Positions 1-6,317 of a DNA stretch of 8,548 bases are shown here, piece by piece. A program made the translations under genes and the position numbers. The DNA is from Candidatus Atribacteria bacterium. GTDB lineage: Bacteria; Bipolaricaulota; Bipolaricaulia; UBA7950; UBA9294. Every line of letters begins with the position of its first letter. The stretch's first letter is position 1. The notes under the pieces were generated by a model. It saw only the letters and a program-made list of their open reading frames with translations, did no database searches and was not told the origin of the DNA. Location of the stretch: positions 1 through 8,548 of the forward strand of contig SPBW01000093.1 of assembly GCA_004525685.1 (NCBI GenBank). The letters are read 5' to 3'.

Positions 1-1079
1 GCCTTGGCCTTGGCTTCAGACAGACCGACTGATGCGATCTCAGGATCGGTGAAGATGGCTTGGGGGATGTTCGTGTAATCAACGGGATGGCTCTGACCAG
101 CCAGGGCTTCGGCCACCCGCACACCATCGAGCGATGCCTTGTGTGCGAGCATGGGGCCCGGTATGACGTCACCGATGGCGTACACATTCTGCGCCGTCGT
201 CTGTAGCGCGTCATCGACACGGATAAACCCCCGTTCGTCTAGCTCAATGCCGCAGGATTCCAGGCCGATGTCTCGCGTGCGCGGGCGTCGCCCCACAGCC
301 ACCAGAATGCGGTCGACGGGGTACTCGGTGCCATCCTGGGTCCGCAGGATAGCGCCCTCAGTGCGCTGCGTAAACGATTCCGCGGCCGTGTCTGTCAGAA
401 CGGTGATTCCATTCTTGACGAGAGCTCGCTTGAGCGTGGAAATCGTACGACGGTCCAAGTCAACGGTGGACAGGATCTCGGGAAGAAGCTCCACCACGAG
501 AACCTCGGACCCCAGACGGTTGTAGATGGTTGCCAACTCAAGGCCGATTACGCCACCGCCGATGATGGCCAGGCGTTCAGGCACCTCAGTCAATGCCAAC
601 GCATCATCAGAAGACCAAATACAAGGATGGTCAAAGGGAAACGGAGGAATCGAAACGGCGTCAGAGCCTGTCGCGATAACGAGTTGGTCTGATGTCAGTT
701 CTTCACCTGTGGATAGGGCAATTCGCCCCTTGCCGGCAAGCTGGCCCCTGGCACGGACGACGTCGACGCCATTCTTCTCCAGCAGCGTCTCGATGCCTCC
801 GACAAGCGTATCCACGACCTGCACCTTCCACGTCGCCAGTTTCACAAGATCGACGTGCGGCTGAGTGAAAGCAATCCCAATACTCGCAGCTTCTGCTGCT
901 TGCGAAAGCAGCTTGGTGGCAGAGAAGAGGGCCTTGGTCGGGATACAGCCCCAATTGAGGCATGTTCCTCCTAGAGCCTTCTCCTCGATCAGCGTGACTT
1001 TCAATCCCAACTGCGCAGCGCGAATTGCGCAAACATACCCTCCTGGGCCTCCGCCGATAATGCTCAAGTGTCTTGTCAT
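1..1079 (-). CDS. lpdA: dihydrolipoamide dehydrogenase (E3), C-terminus cut off by window edge
   Basis: Flavoprotein that reoxidises the dihydrolipoyl groups of 2-oxoacid dehydrogenase complexes or of glycine-cleavage H protein, reducing NAD+. The 359 visible residues show the family order. An FAD-binding GGGPGG motif lies at residues 9-14, and the redox disulfide is in GGTCLNWGCIPTK (C40 and C45). ATGS is at 136-139, the NAD-binding GGGVIGLE at 174-181, and the second FAD motif AIGDV has its Asp at 304. The reading stops in the early dimerisation domain (FTDPEIASVGLSEAKAKA), so roughly 100 residues with the His-Glu catalytic pair lie outside the window. The start ATG at 1079 fits the normal N-terminus. 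No Shine-Dalgarno precedes it; a TATATT box ends 8 nt upstream, suggesting a leaderless transcript. The gene diverges from the transaldolase operon. Which lipoyl complex it serves cannot be told here. The family call is firm. Confidence 0.95.
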   Translation of the reverse strand, partial: MTRHLSIIGGGPGGYVCAIRAAQLGLKVTLIEEKALGGTCLNWGCIPTKALFSATKLLSQAAEAASIGIAFTQPHVDLVKLATWKVQVVDTLVGGIETLLEKNGVDVVRARGQLAGKGRIALSTGEELTSDQLVIATGSDAVSIPPFPFDHPCIWSSDDALALTEVPERLAIIGGGVIGLELATIYNRLGSEVLVVELLPEILSTVDLDRRTISTLKRALVKNGITVLTDTAAESFTQRTEGAILRTQDGTEYPVDRILVAVGRRPRTRDIGLESCGIELDERGFIRVDDALQTTAQNVYAIGDVIPGPMLAHKASLDGVRVAEALAGQSHPVDYTNIPQAIFTDPEIASVGLSEAKAK

Positions 1080-1087
1080 AATGATCG

Positions 1088-1093
1088 AATATA
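1088..1093 (-). promoter_or_regulatory. putative -10 box of leaderless lpd transcript
   Basis: TATATT reads on the minus strand from 1093 to 1088, followed by 8 nt and then the ATG at 1079. Transcription usually begins about 7 nt after a -10 box, so the mRNA would begin at or next to the start codon. No hexamer resembling TTGACA lies at 15-19 nt spacing; an inverted repeat occupies that position instead. The same box-to-ATG distance recurs before two other genes in the window. Confidence 0.5.
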
Positions 1094-1103
1094 CGGTAGC
1101 CGG

Positions 1104-1117
1104 GCAGCGAGCGCTGC
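1104..1117. promoter_or_regulatory. 14-bp inverted repeat in the lpd/transaldolase divergent spacer
   Basis: GCAGCG at 1104-1109 and CGCTGC at 1112-1117 form a perfect 6-bp dyad around a 2-nt centre. The repeat lies where the -35 element of the lpd promoter should be (10 nt upstream of its -10 box) and between the two divergent genes. This position suits an operator or activator site, and the lpd promoter has no good -35. A single GC-rich dyad can also arise by chance, so this is a candidate only. Confidence 0.35.
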
Positions 1118-1166
1118 GCAACCGAAGAGCCTCATCGTGCAAATGGTGCTGCTGGCGGCAGACGGA

Positions 1167-1172
1167 TACACT
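1167..1172 (+). promoter_or_regulatory. possible -10 box of the tal-tkt operon
   Basis: TACACT lies 28 nt before the transaldolase ATG, leaving room for a short leader that holds the Shine-Dalgarno at 1189-1196. No convincing -35 hexamer is found at 16-18 nt spacing, so this call is weak. Confidence 0.3.
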
Positions 1173-1200
1173 AGCACGAGCGAGATGTGAGGGAGGGATC

Positions 1201-1839
1201 ATGAAGCTCTTCATCGATACGGCGAATGTGTCAGAGATCCGGGAGATGGCTTGGCTAGTGGACGGCGTAACGACCAACCCATCATTGGTCGCCAAGGAGA
1301 AACGTCCATTCCGAGAAATCATCGCCGAGATCTGCGAGCTTGTCGACGGACCGATCAGCGCTGAGGTGATTGGCCTGGAGACCGATACCATGGTTGCTGA
1401 GGCGAGAACGCTCGCACCCATTCATGACAATATTGTGATCAAGATTCCGATGACAGAAGCAGGGATGAAGGCAGTGAAGATCTTGACGAGCGAAGGGATC
1501 CGAACCAACGTCACGCTGGTGTTTTCTGCCAATCAAGCCATGATGGCTGCGAAGTGCGGCGCGACGTTTGTGTCTCCATTTGTCGGTCGCATCGATGACA
1601 TGGGCGGAGACGGCATGGGACTCATCGCAGAGATCAAGGATTGTTATCAGAACTACTGCTTCGCCACAGAGATCCTGGCAGCCAGCATTCGACATACTAG
1701 ACACCTGCTCGATGCCGCTCTCCTGGGTGCCGATGTTGCGACAGTGCCCTATGGCGTGCTCAAGAAAGCTTTCGATCATCCGCTGACAGATCTGGGCATT
1801 GCACGTTTCCTCAAAGACTGGGAAGGAGTTCCCCGATGA
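1201..1839 (+). CDS. tal: transaldolase, small TalC/FSA-like class
   Basis: Class I aldolase of the non-oxidative pentose phosphate pathway, moving a dihydroxyacetone unit between sedoheptulose 7-phosphate and glyceraldehyde 3-phosphate in the cytoplasm. The 212 residues form one TIM barrel of the usual length for this short class. Visible marks are FIDTAN at 4-9, VTTNPSL at 23-29, the Schiff-base lysine K81 in VIKIPMT, NVTLVFS, and FVSPFVGRID at 123-132. Two positions separate transaldolase from fructose-6-phosphate aldolase: E55 (SAEV) stands where E. coli FsaA has Gln59, and F127 where FsaA has Tyr131. Both favour transaldolase. The start at 1201 follows a strong GAGGGAGG (1189-1196) and gives the canonical MKLFIDTAN terminus; a longer in-frame opening upstream is spurious. 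The gene overlaps the transketolase subunit by 4 nt, which indicates translational coupling. Confidence 0.94.
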   Translation: MKLFIDTANVSEIREMAWLVDGVTTNPSLVAKEKRPFREIIAEICELVDGPISAEVIGLETDTMVAEARTLAPIHDNIVIKIPMTEAGMKAVKILTSEGIRTNVTLVFSANQAMMAAKCGATFVSPFVGRIDDMGGDGMGLIAEIKDCYQNYCFATEILAASIRHTRHLLDAALLGADVATVPYGVLKKAFDHPLTDLGIARFLKDWEGVPR

Positions 1840-2789
1840 TGTTCGAAACCAAGCGCGGAACCCGCGATGCGTATGGCGAGACGCTGGCAGAGTTGGGGTA
1901 TCACGATCCTCGCATCGTCGTGCTGACAGCCGATCTGGCAGGATCGACCAAGACCAGCGACTTCGCTTCGGCCCACCCCGATCGCTTTTACAACATGGGC
2001 GTGGCTGAGGCCAACATGATTGGAACGGCTGCTGGCTTGGCTCTTTCCGGGTTTCGTCCCTTTGTGTCTACGTTTGCCATGTTTGCAACGGGCAAGGTGT
2101 GGGAACAGATCCGCCAGGTAGTGGCTTATCCCAAGACGCCCGTCCGCATTGTGGCGACGCATGCGGGACTCACTGTGGGCGAAGACGGTGCCAGCCATCA
2201 GATGCTCGAGGACATCGCCAACATGCGCGTATTGCCCAACATGAGTGTCATTGTTCCCTCTGATGCCGTCGAAGCAGCTGGAGCCATTCGATTTGTGGCA
2301 AAGCATGATGAGGGGCCCGTGTATGTTCGACTGGCACGTGCCGCGTTTCCAGTGATCCACGACGGCGACCAGGCATTCGAGTTCGGCAAGGCAGAGATCC
2401 TGGCGCAAGGGACCGACGTGACGATTGCTGCGTGCGGGCTGATGGTGTCTGTGGCGCTGGAGGCCCGTGACGAATTGTCCTCAGACGGCATATCTGCCGA
2501 AGTGATCAACGTTTCCACCATTAAGCCCCTCGATCGAGAAACGCTGCTTGCATCAGCTCGCAAGACGGGTGTTGTCGTCACTGTGGAAGAGCATCAGATC
2601 ATCAATGGACTCGGAAGTGCCATCTGCGAGCTGCTCTCTGAAGAACTGCCAACGCCTGTGGTCCGCGTGGGTGTGGATGATCGATTCGGGCAATCTGGCA
2701 ATGCAGAGGAGCTCCTCGCGCATTACGGTTTGGATGTTTCCGGGCTCGTGGCGGCAACCAAACAAGCGTTGATGAGGATCGTGACTTAG
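1836..2789 (+). CDS. transketolase, C-terminal subunit (split type)
   Basis: Second half of a two-gene transketolase: the thiamine-diphosphate pyrimidine-binding domain (about residues 8-170) and the C-terminal domain (about 185-317). It needs a separate N-terminal subunit that binds the diphosphate to make an active enzyme. The activating glutamate is E58 in GVAEANMIG. The substrate-loop stretch GEDGASHQMLED is at 115-126 (H121), VEEHQ at 250-254, and FGQSGNAEELLAHYGL is near the end. The 317-residue length is normal for this half. Two adjacent ATG codons (1836 and 1839) are possible starts; GGAAGGAG at 1821-1828 sits 7 nt before the first. It overlaps the transaldolase stop by 4 nt. Split transketolase halves are usually adjacent, N before C; here the N half is absent and transaldolase takes its place. 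DXS or a 2-oxoacid dehydrogenase beta subunit are related folds but match less well. Confidence 0.92.
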   Translation: MMFETKRGTRDAYGETLAELGYHDPRIVVLTADLAGSTKTSDFASAHPDRFYNMGVAEANMIGTAAGLALSGFRPFVSTFAMFATGKVWEQIRQVVAYPKTPVRIVATHAGLTVGEDGASHQMLEDIANMRVLPNMSVIVPSDAVEAAGAIRFVAKHDEGPVYVRLARAAFPVIHDGDQAFEFGKAEILAQGTDVTIAACGLMVSVALEARDELSSDGISAEVINVSTIKPLDRETLLASARKTGVVVTVEEHQIINGLGSAICELLSEELPTPVVRVGVDDRFGQSGNAEELLAHYGLDVSGLVAATKQALMRIVT

Positions 2790-2824
2790 TGCGGAAGTAG
2801 CGAGTTCGATCAGAATGAATGGAT

Positions 2825-2862
2825 GCGAAGGCGTGCGCTTGAGCCTCTGCCCCGTCCTTCGC
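2825..2862. terminator. weak inverted repeat between convergent genes, possible terminator
   Basis: GCGAAGG (2825-2831) pairs with CCTTCGC (2856-2862) around a 24-nt loop, in the 93-bp gap between the converging transketolase and THEP1 genes. No run of T follows on either strand and the loop is long, so intrinsic termination is doubtful. The position is the only argument for it. Confidence 0.25.
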
Positions 2863-2882
2863 GGTTGCAGCTCTGGCGCAGT

Positions 2883-3431
2883 CTATAGCGGGGGGGCTTG
2901 GATGGATTCGCTTCCTGTCAAGAACGCTGCCACCTCTGATGGCAGCCGATCCCGATTTCCCAGCTTCACGCGGAACAGCTTCAGGTCTTGGCGAATGCGA
3001 TGGACGAGCGGGTGATCCAGTGTTGCGTGGGTGGCGATAATCAGAGCTTTGTCCGATGCCAAGGCCAGCTCCACCGCAGGCAGGAAGTCGGGCGAGACAA
3101 GTTCCATGGGGGCAAACTCGTCAATGACAACCAGATCTTTGGTCCGAATGGCGTTTTCAATGGCCGGGATGGCGATGTCGCGAAGCGTGGCAAGATTGAC
3201 CGTATATTTGCCGATCTTGGGTCCAATACGTTGGTGAATATGAGCAAGAACGCCCTCTTGGCCAGTAGCAACATCAATAAGACTGAATCCTACCCTGTGG
3301 CCACACACGAGCAATTCCTTGCCGATGATTCCGCCAACAGACAGCGGCACCAACTCAATGACCTTCTCGATCAACGTTGTCTTCCCGACGCCCGGTCGAC
3401 CGGTAATTGCAGCGCGCTCCTTGATCCCCAT
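2883..3431 (-). CDS. THEP1-family nucleoside-triphosphatase
   Basis: P-loop NTPase resembling the THEP1 family (ATPase/GTPase first studied in Aquifex, with a human cancer-related homologue); its cellular role is not settled. From M1 at 3431 the protein is 182 residues, the usual family length. Walker A is GRPGVGKT at 11-18. The family stretch GHRVGFSLIDVATGQEGVLAH is at about 44-64, Walker B is LVVIDEFAPMEL at 100-111 with D104/E105, and a strand plus ATHATLDHP follows at 133-141. Starting at 3431 puts the P-loop ten residues from the N-terminus, as in relatives. It also places TAGAAT exactly 8 nt before ATG, with no Shine-Dalgarno, so the mRNA is probably leaderless. In-frame starts at 3452, 3497 or 3500 would add an unconserved tail running across the divergent gene. 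It diverges from the unknown-dinB operon through overlapping promoters. A tract of seven G (2890-2896, plus strand) near the 3' end is a spot for sequencing slips but touches only the last residues. Confidence 0.88.
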   Translation of the reverse strand: MGIKERAAITGRPGVGKTTLIEKVIELVPLSVGGIIGKELLVCGHRVGFSLIDVATGQEGVLAHIHQRIGPKIGKYTVNLATLRDIAIPAIENAIRTKDLVVIDEFAPMELVSPDFLPAVELALASDKALIIATHATLDHPLVHRIRQDLKLFRVKLGNRDRLPSEVAAFLTGSESIQAPPL

Positions 3432-3449
3432 TTGGCTCGATTCTATCCT
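3421..3449 (+). promoter_or_regulatory. promoter of the unknown-dinB operon
   Basis: TTGATC (3421-3426) and TATCCT (3444-3449) are separated by 17 nt. The ATG at 3457 begins 7 nt after the -10 box, predicting a leaderless mRNA. The -35 box lies within the THEP1 coding sequence, and the -10 box overlaps the THEP1 -10 box by 2 bp on the opposite strand, so one polymerase would exclude the other. I saw no evident LexA box of the E. coli or Bacillus type here. Confidence 0.5.
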
Positions 3450-3467
3450 CATGTCTATGACTGACAA
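3440..3467 (-). promoter_or_regulatory. promoter of the THEP1 gene
   Basis: On the minus strand TTGTCA (3467-3462) is followed after 16 nt by TAGAAT (3445-3440). Each hexamer matches the sigma-70 consensus at five of six positions. The ATG at 3431 begins 8 nt after the -10 box, so transcription should start at or beside the start codon. The -35 box lies inside the coding sequence of the divergent gene. Confidence 0.65.
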
Positions 3468-4005
3468 AGGGCACGCAGGACTGACGTGGGCAAGCATCAC
3501 AGCGGATGAGGTTCAAAGGCACCCCAACATGATGGCTCGTGATCTGCACAAGCTGGTCGTACAGGCCTGTCTTGGCGGCGATCATCTCCTGGAGGACAAG
3601 TCCCGCTTCTGCGAAAGCCTGGAGAAGGAATGGGACGCCATGCCCGAGAATTCACCTCCGAAGGACGCGATTCAGCGCATCCATCCATCAGGCACTGTGG
3701 CTCGATTGCATCTGGCCTCGTGCAAGGCGGTGGGTCTCTCGCAGCGTGACGTGTCGCGACTTCTGCTTGAACAGCCGCTTAAGGAAGGGCGTATGGAAGC
3801 GCTGCAATGGGCGTGGGCAATGGTTGTGCAAGGCGCGCGATTCGGAGAGATTCCCTTCGTTCACGACGAATTGGTGCGCATCCTCCCCGACGAAGCCGTC
3901 ACGCACCACAGCGCGCAGTATGGGCCTGCCTCCTACCGGATCTTGAACAACCTAAGACACGGCACCACGAAGGAGCTTCTATGTCGCCTCGGCATTCTGT
4001 GCTAG
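3457..4005 (+). CDS. unrecognised 182-residue protein, co-operonic with DNA polymerase IV
   Basis: I do not recognise this family. The predicted protein is soluble and mostly helical, with no signal peptide or membrane segment. Cysteines occur singly (for example in VVQACLGG, RFCESLE, LASCKAVG and the terminal LLCRLGILC) without a clear zinc-binding spacing. The most patterned part is the middle and C-terminus, from VARLHLASCKAVGLSQRDVSRLLL-type helices to the end QYGPASYRILNNLRHG. Its last 25 nt overlap the start of dinB, whose Shine-Dalgarno lies inside this gene, so the two are almost surely co-translated. The start is uncertain. ATG 3457 has no Shine-Dalgarno but fits a -10 box 7 nt upstream. 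ATG 3451 would add two residues, and ATG 3529 has AAAGG 9 nt upstream and would shorten the protein by 24. A role with Pol IV is suggested only by position. Confidence 0.7.
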   Translation: MTDKGHAGLTWASITADEVQRHPNMMARDLHKLVVQACLGGDHLLEDKSRFCESLEKEWDAMPENSPPKDAIQRIHPSGTVARLHLASCKAVGLSQRDVSRLLLEQPLKEGRMEALQWAWAMVVQGARFGEIPFVHDELVRILPDEAVTHHSAQYGPASYRILNNLRHGTTKELLCRLGILC

Positions 4006-5084
4006 CCGACGCCCATGATCGATGGATCGGGCATCTCGACATGGATGCGTTCTTCGCAGCAGTCGAGCAACTCGATCATCCTGAATACCGCGGGCGGCCG
4101 GTCATCATCGGCGGGCTTGGGCTGAGAGGCGTCGTGTCCACGGCTTCGTATGAGGCTCGTTCCTATGGCGTAAGAAGTGCGCTGCCGATGGCAGTGGCCA
4201 GACGCCTGTGTCCTGATGGGATCTATGCGAGCCCGCGGTTTCTTAGATACAAAGAGATCTCAGATCACGTGCGAAGTATCTTGAGACGCTTCTCTCCCAC
4301 GATTGAGACCATCTCGTTGGATGAGGCGTTCTTTGACCTGTCAGCACATGGCCCGAGTTCTGAGGACGTTCACCAGATTGCTCGCACCATCAAGCGAGAC
4401 GTTCAAGCCGAGACGAAACTAACATGCTCTGTGGGCCTTGCCCCCAACCGTTTCCTAGCCAAACTGGGTTCTGAACTCGACAAGCCGGATGGATTCAGGA
4501 TGATCGATCCAGATCAAATCCATGAGATTCTCGATCCGCTTCCTGTTGGGGAAATCTGGGGAGTGGGTGAAGTGACAGCGAAACGTCTCATCAGTCTCGG
4601 AATTCTCCGCATCAAGGATCTGCGATTGGCGCCTCTGGAGCTATTGATCCGCGAATTGGGATCAACGGGCCGACGTCTGCAGCAGCTGGCGATGGGAATC
4701 GATGATACGCCGCTTTCTGGAGAAGTCGATTCCAAGTCGATCTCACGTGAGACAACGTACGCGTTTGATGTGACCGATCTTGCTGAGATGGAAGAGGAGG
4801 TGAGCCGTCTGGCAGGACATGTCGCTTCGTCTTTGCAGAGAGAGAAACTGATCTGCCGCGTGGTTCGGATCAAGGTTCGCTATCCAAACTTCAAGACCAT
4901 CAGCCGCCAGGTACAGCTGAGTGTGGGTACAGATTCAGCTCAGATCATCGAAACACAAGCACTAGAACTGTTGCGCAAACGCGTTCCCCTCGACGAGGGA
5001 GGAATCCGACTGTTGGGTGTCGGGCTTGGCGGCATTTCTGAATCAATCGCTCGCCAGCTTGCGTTATTCCCAGACTGGCTGTAG
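3981..5084 (+). CDS. dinB: DNA polymerase IV (Y-family translesion polymerase)
   Basis: Error-prone polymerase that copies past damaged bases. The 367 residues match the usual length. The palm carboxylates are D20 in HLDMDAFFAAVE and D114/E115 in SLDEAFFDLS, and the steric-gate phenylalanine is F25. The conserved fingers stretch VVSTASYEARSYGVRSALPM is at about 51-70, followed by the thumb (GLAPNRFLAKLGSELDKPDG) and a helix-hairpin-helix (GEIWGVGEVTAKRLISLGI). The little-finger domain comes last, and the final nine residues include QLALF (359-363), a textbook sliding-clamp-binding motif. The ATG at 3981 is preceded by GAAGGAG 5 nt upstream. In-frame sequence farther upstream belongs to the overlapping gene. 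The catalytic region starts about 12 residues later than in E. coli Pol IV, a small N-terminal extension. It is the second gene of its operon. Confidence 0.96.
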   Translation: MSPRHSVLADAHDRWIGHLDMDAFFAAVEQLDHPEYRGRPVIIGGLGLRGVVSTASYEARSYGVRSALPMAVARRLCPDGIYASPRFLRYKEISDHVRSILRRFSPTIETISLDEAFFDLSAHGPSSEDVHQIARTIKRDVQAETKLTCSVGLAPNRFLAKLGSELDKPDGFRMIDPDQIHEILDPLPVGEIWGVGEVTAKRLISLGILRIKDLRLAPLELLIRELGSTGRRLQQLAMGIDDTPLSGEVDSKSISRETTYAFDVTDLAEMEEEVSRLAGHVASSLQREKLICRVVRIKVRYPNFKTISRQVQLSVGTDSAQIIETQALELLRKRVPLDEGGIRLLGVGLGGISESIARQLALFPDWL

Positions 5085-5157
5085 GAGCGGCGCTGTCAAC
5101 GTGGACTGCGTCTTTCGAAACCTGGACAACACGCACCACGACAAGGGAACGATTCAA

Positions 5158-5185
5158 TTGCACCTCATCGAATCTCTGTTACTCT
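5158..5185 (+). promoter_or_regulatory. possible promoter of the beta-barrel gene
   Basis: TTGCAC (5158-5163) and TACTCT (5180-5185) are 16 nt apart. The -10 box is preceded by TGT, giving an extended -10 (TGnTACTCT). Transcription would start near 5192, just before the Shine-Dalgarno, leaving a leader of about a dozen nucleotides. The rest of the 120-bp gap after dinB shows no clear terminator, so read-through from dinB is also possible. Confidence 0.45.
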
Positions 5186-5192
5186 TGTTGTC

Positions 5193-5201
5193 GAGGTGAT
5201 C
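5193..5201 (+). promoter_or_regulatory. extended Shine-Dalgarno that fixes the beta-barrel start
   Basis: GAGGTGATC matches the 3' end of 16S rRNA over nine bases, and its GAGG core lies 8 nt before ATG 5205. The upstream in-frame GTG at 5196 falls inside this element, so it cannot be the start. Confidence 0.7.
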
Positions 5202-5204
5202 TTG

Positions 5205-6317
5205 ATGCGACGGTGTGTCGTCCTTGTGCTCTTGGCTGTCTGTGCCATGGTCTGGACAACTGTGGCCATTCCGCTTTGTGATTATCGGTCTCCGAAGACG
5301 GACCTTTCCGATCTGACGTTGAACTTCACGTATCAGTACCGCAACGATCCCTACGGATTGGAGACGCGCGATATCAGTCAAGGACAGTTCGGAGTGGACT
5401 ATGTGCAGCTGTTTGATACGCCGCAATACGGGTTCGATCTTGCTTTTGAGAACACTCTGATGGTCACAGCCGAGGGCTTGTCTACGTATGGCATTCAAGC
5501 TGATGGCAACTACAAGCGCTACTTCTCGTCTGAACAGGATTCCTTCGCCTACTCCGGTGCTAGCCTGCGCAGTTCCTCGTCATTTCAGAAACTGGGGCTG
5601 TCGTTCAATCTCGGAGTTGGCGTGGGGCGCTTCACGGACGTTACCCCTCTAGCCAAGGCCACCCGCATCAACGACTACCTGGTTAGCCGCGGATCGCTCA
5701 CGGATCAACTCCACGCCGTTGACTTGCAGATCTTGGCGCTTGAGATCGGCAGTGCGGCTTCGTACGAGTCGCGGGCGGCGCTCCTTGCCGTCATCCAAGA
5801 GATCATCGAGACCTCGGGATCTGTCCGCTTGGGCGGCTTGGATGCATTGGACATCTCTGAGATCACTCGGTTCATTCAAGAGGAAGGATTCTCTCGCTAC
5901 TGTGGCTGGGATCTGAAGCTGGGATTAGGCTACGAACTTCTCGACCCTTCGGGGGGAGATAACGACCTGTTGTTCTCTGGGGGATTTGACTATGCACTGG
6001 CCACCGCGCCCAAGGCGCAGTTCTTGCTGCAAGGATCCTTCTCGGGCCCTCCCGACATCCTAACGACACATCGAGCCGACTTTACGGGTTCGTATGACTA
6101 CTTCATCTCCAGTTTTCTGTCGGCCAATGCCACCTACAACTGGTCTCGTGAAACCTGGAGTGGCGTGAACACAGACACGCATAGAGTGTCGCTGGAGTTT
6201 GCTCTCTCGCCTGTGGATACGGCCAGTGTCGTTGCCGGTGTGTTCCTTGAGCACAGACCCTATTACCTGGAGTGGAGTATCGACGTTCAGCTGTCGATTC
6301 AGATGGATTTGCTCTAG
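5205..6317 (+). CDS. putative outer-membrane beta-barrel protein with a helical insert
   Basis: Secreted protein of 370 residues. It opens with a clear signal peptide (MRRCVVLVLLAVCAMVWTTVA, likely cut after A21). Residues 37-140 alternate polar and hydrophobic residues in short strands rich in Tyr, Phe and Gly, ending in LGLSFNLGVGVGRF. A largely helical stretch follows at about 148-230 (from TPLAKATRINDYL to FIQEEGFSRY). Strands resume at 235-370 (DLKLGLGYELL, LLFSGGFDYAL, TGSYDYFISSFLSANATYNWS, HRVSLEFALSP) and end in SIDVQLSIQMDLL. The strand pattern and terminal hydrophobic strand suggest an outer-membrane barrel, implying a diderm host. I recall GxGR-(T)DVTPxxKA followed by a helical insert in other uncharacterised barrels, but cannot check this. 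Function unknown. A lipoprotein is unlikely because no good lipobox is visible. It converges on the Nudix gene with overlapping stop codons. Confidence 0.72.
   Translation: MRRCVVLVLLAVCAMVWTTVAIPLCDYRSPKTDLSDLTLNFTYQYRNDPYGLETRDISQGQFGVDYVQLFDTPQYGFDLAFENTLMVTAEGLSTYGIQADGNYKRYFSSEQDSFAYSGASLRSSSSFQKLGLSFNLGVGVGRFTDVTPLAKATRINDYLVSRGSLTDQLHAVDLQILALEIGSAASYESRAALLAVIQEIIETSGSVRLGGLDALDISEITRFIQEEGFSRYCGWDLKLGLGYELLDPSGGDNDLLFSGGFDYALATAPKAQFLLQGSFSGPPDILTTHRADFTGSYDYFISSFLSANATYNWSRETWSGVNTDTHRVSLEFALSPVDTASVVAGVFLEHRPYYLEWSIDVQLSIQMDLL

Noticed and set aside
139..864. Plus-strand open frames across the lpd region
   Set aside because: They are antisense to a clear lipoamide dehydrogenase reading, and their Ser/Arg/Pro-rich composition is not protein-like.
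865..1200. In-frame upstream extension of the transaldolase
   Set aside because: It overlaps the 5' part of lpd on the other strand, and the strong Shine-Dalgarno plus canonical MKLFIDTAN at 1201 fix the start.
1282..2408. Long minus-strand open frames (165 and 210 codons) opposite the transaldolase and transketolase genes
   Set aside because: They lie antisense to two firmly identified genes, show no family features, and are rich in His, Cys and Arg, as is typical of shadow frames.
2890..2896. Seven-G run as a possible frameshift site in the THEP1 gene
   Set aside because: It touches only the last few residues of the protein, so no functional break follows from it.
3432..3500. Longer N-terminus for the THEP1-like protein (starts at 3452, 3497 or 3500)
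   Set aside because: It would cover its own promoter and the start of the divergent gene. The P-loop proteins of this family begin about ten residues before Walker A, which matches ATG 3431.
3807..3980. N-terminal extension of DNA polymerase IV
   Set aside because: This stretch is coding in another frame for the upstream gene, is Arg-rich, and ATG 3981 has a good Shine-Dalgarno.
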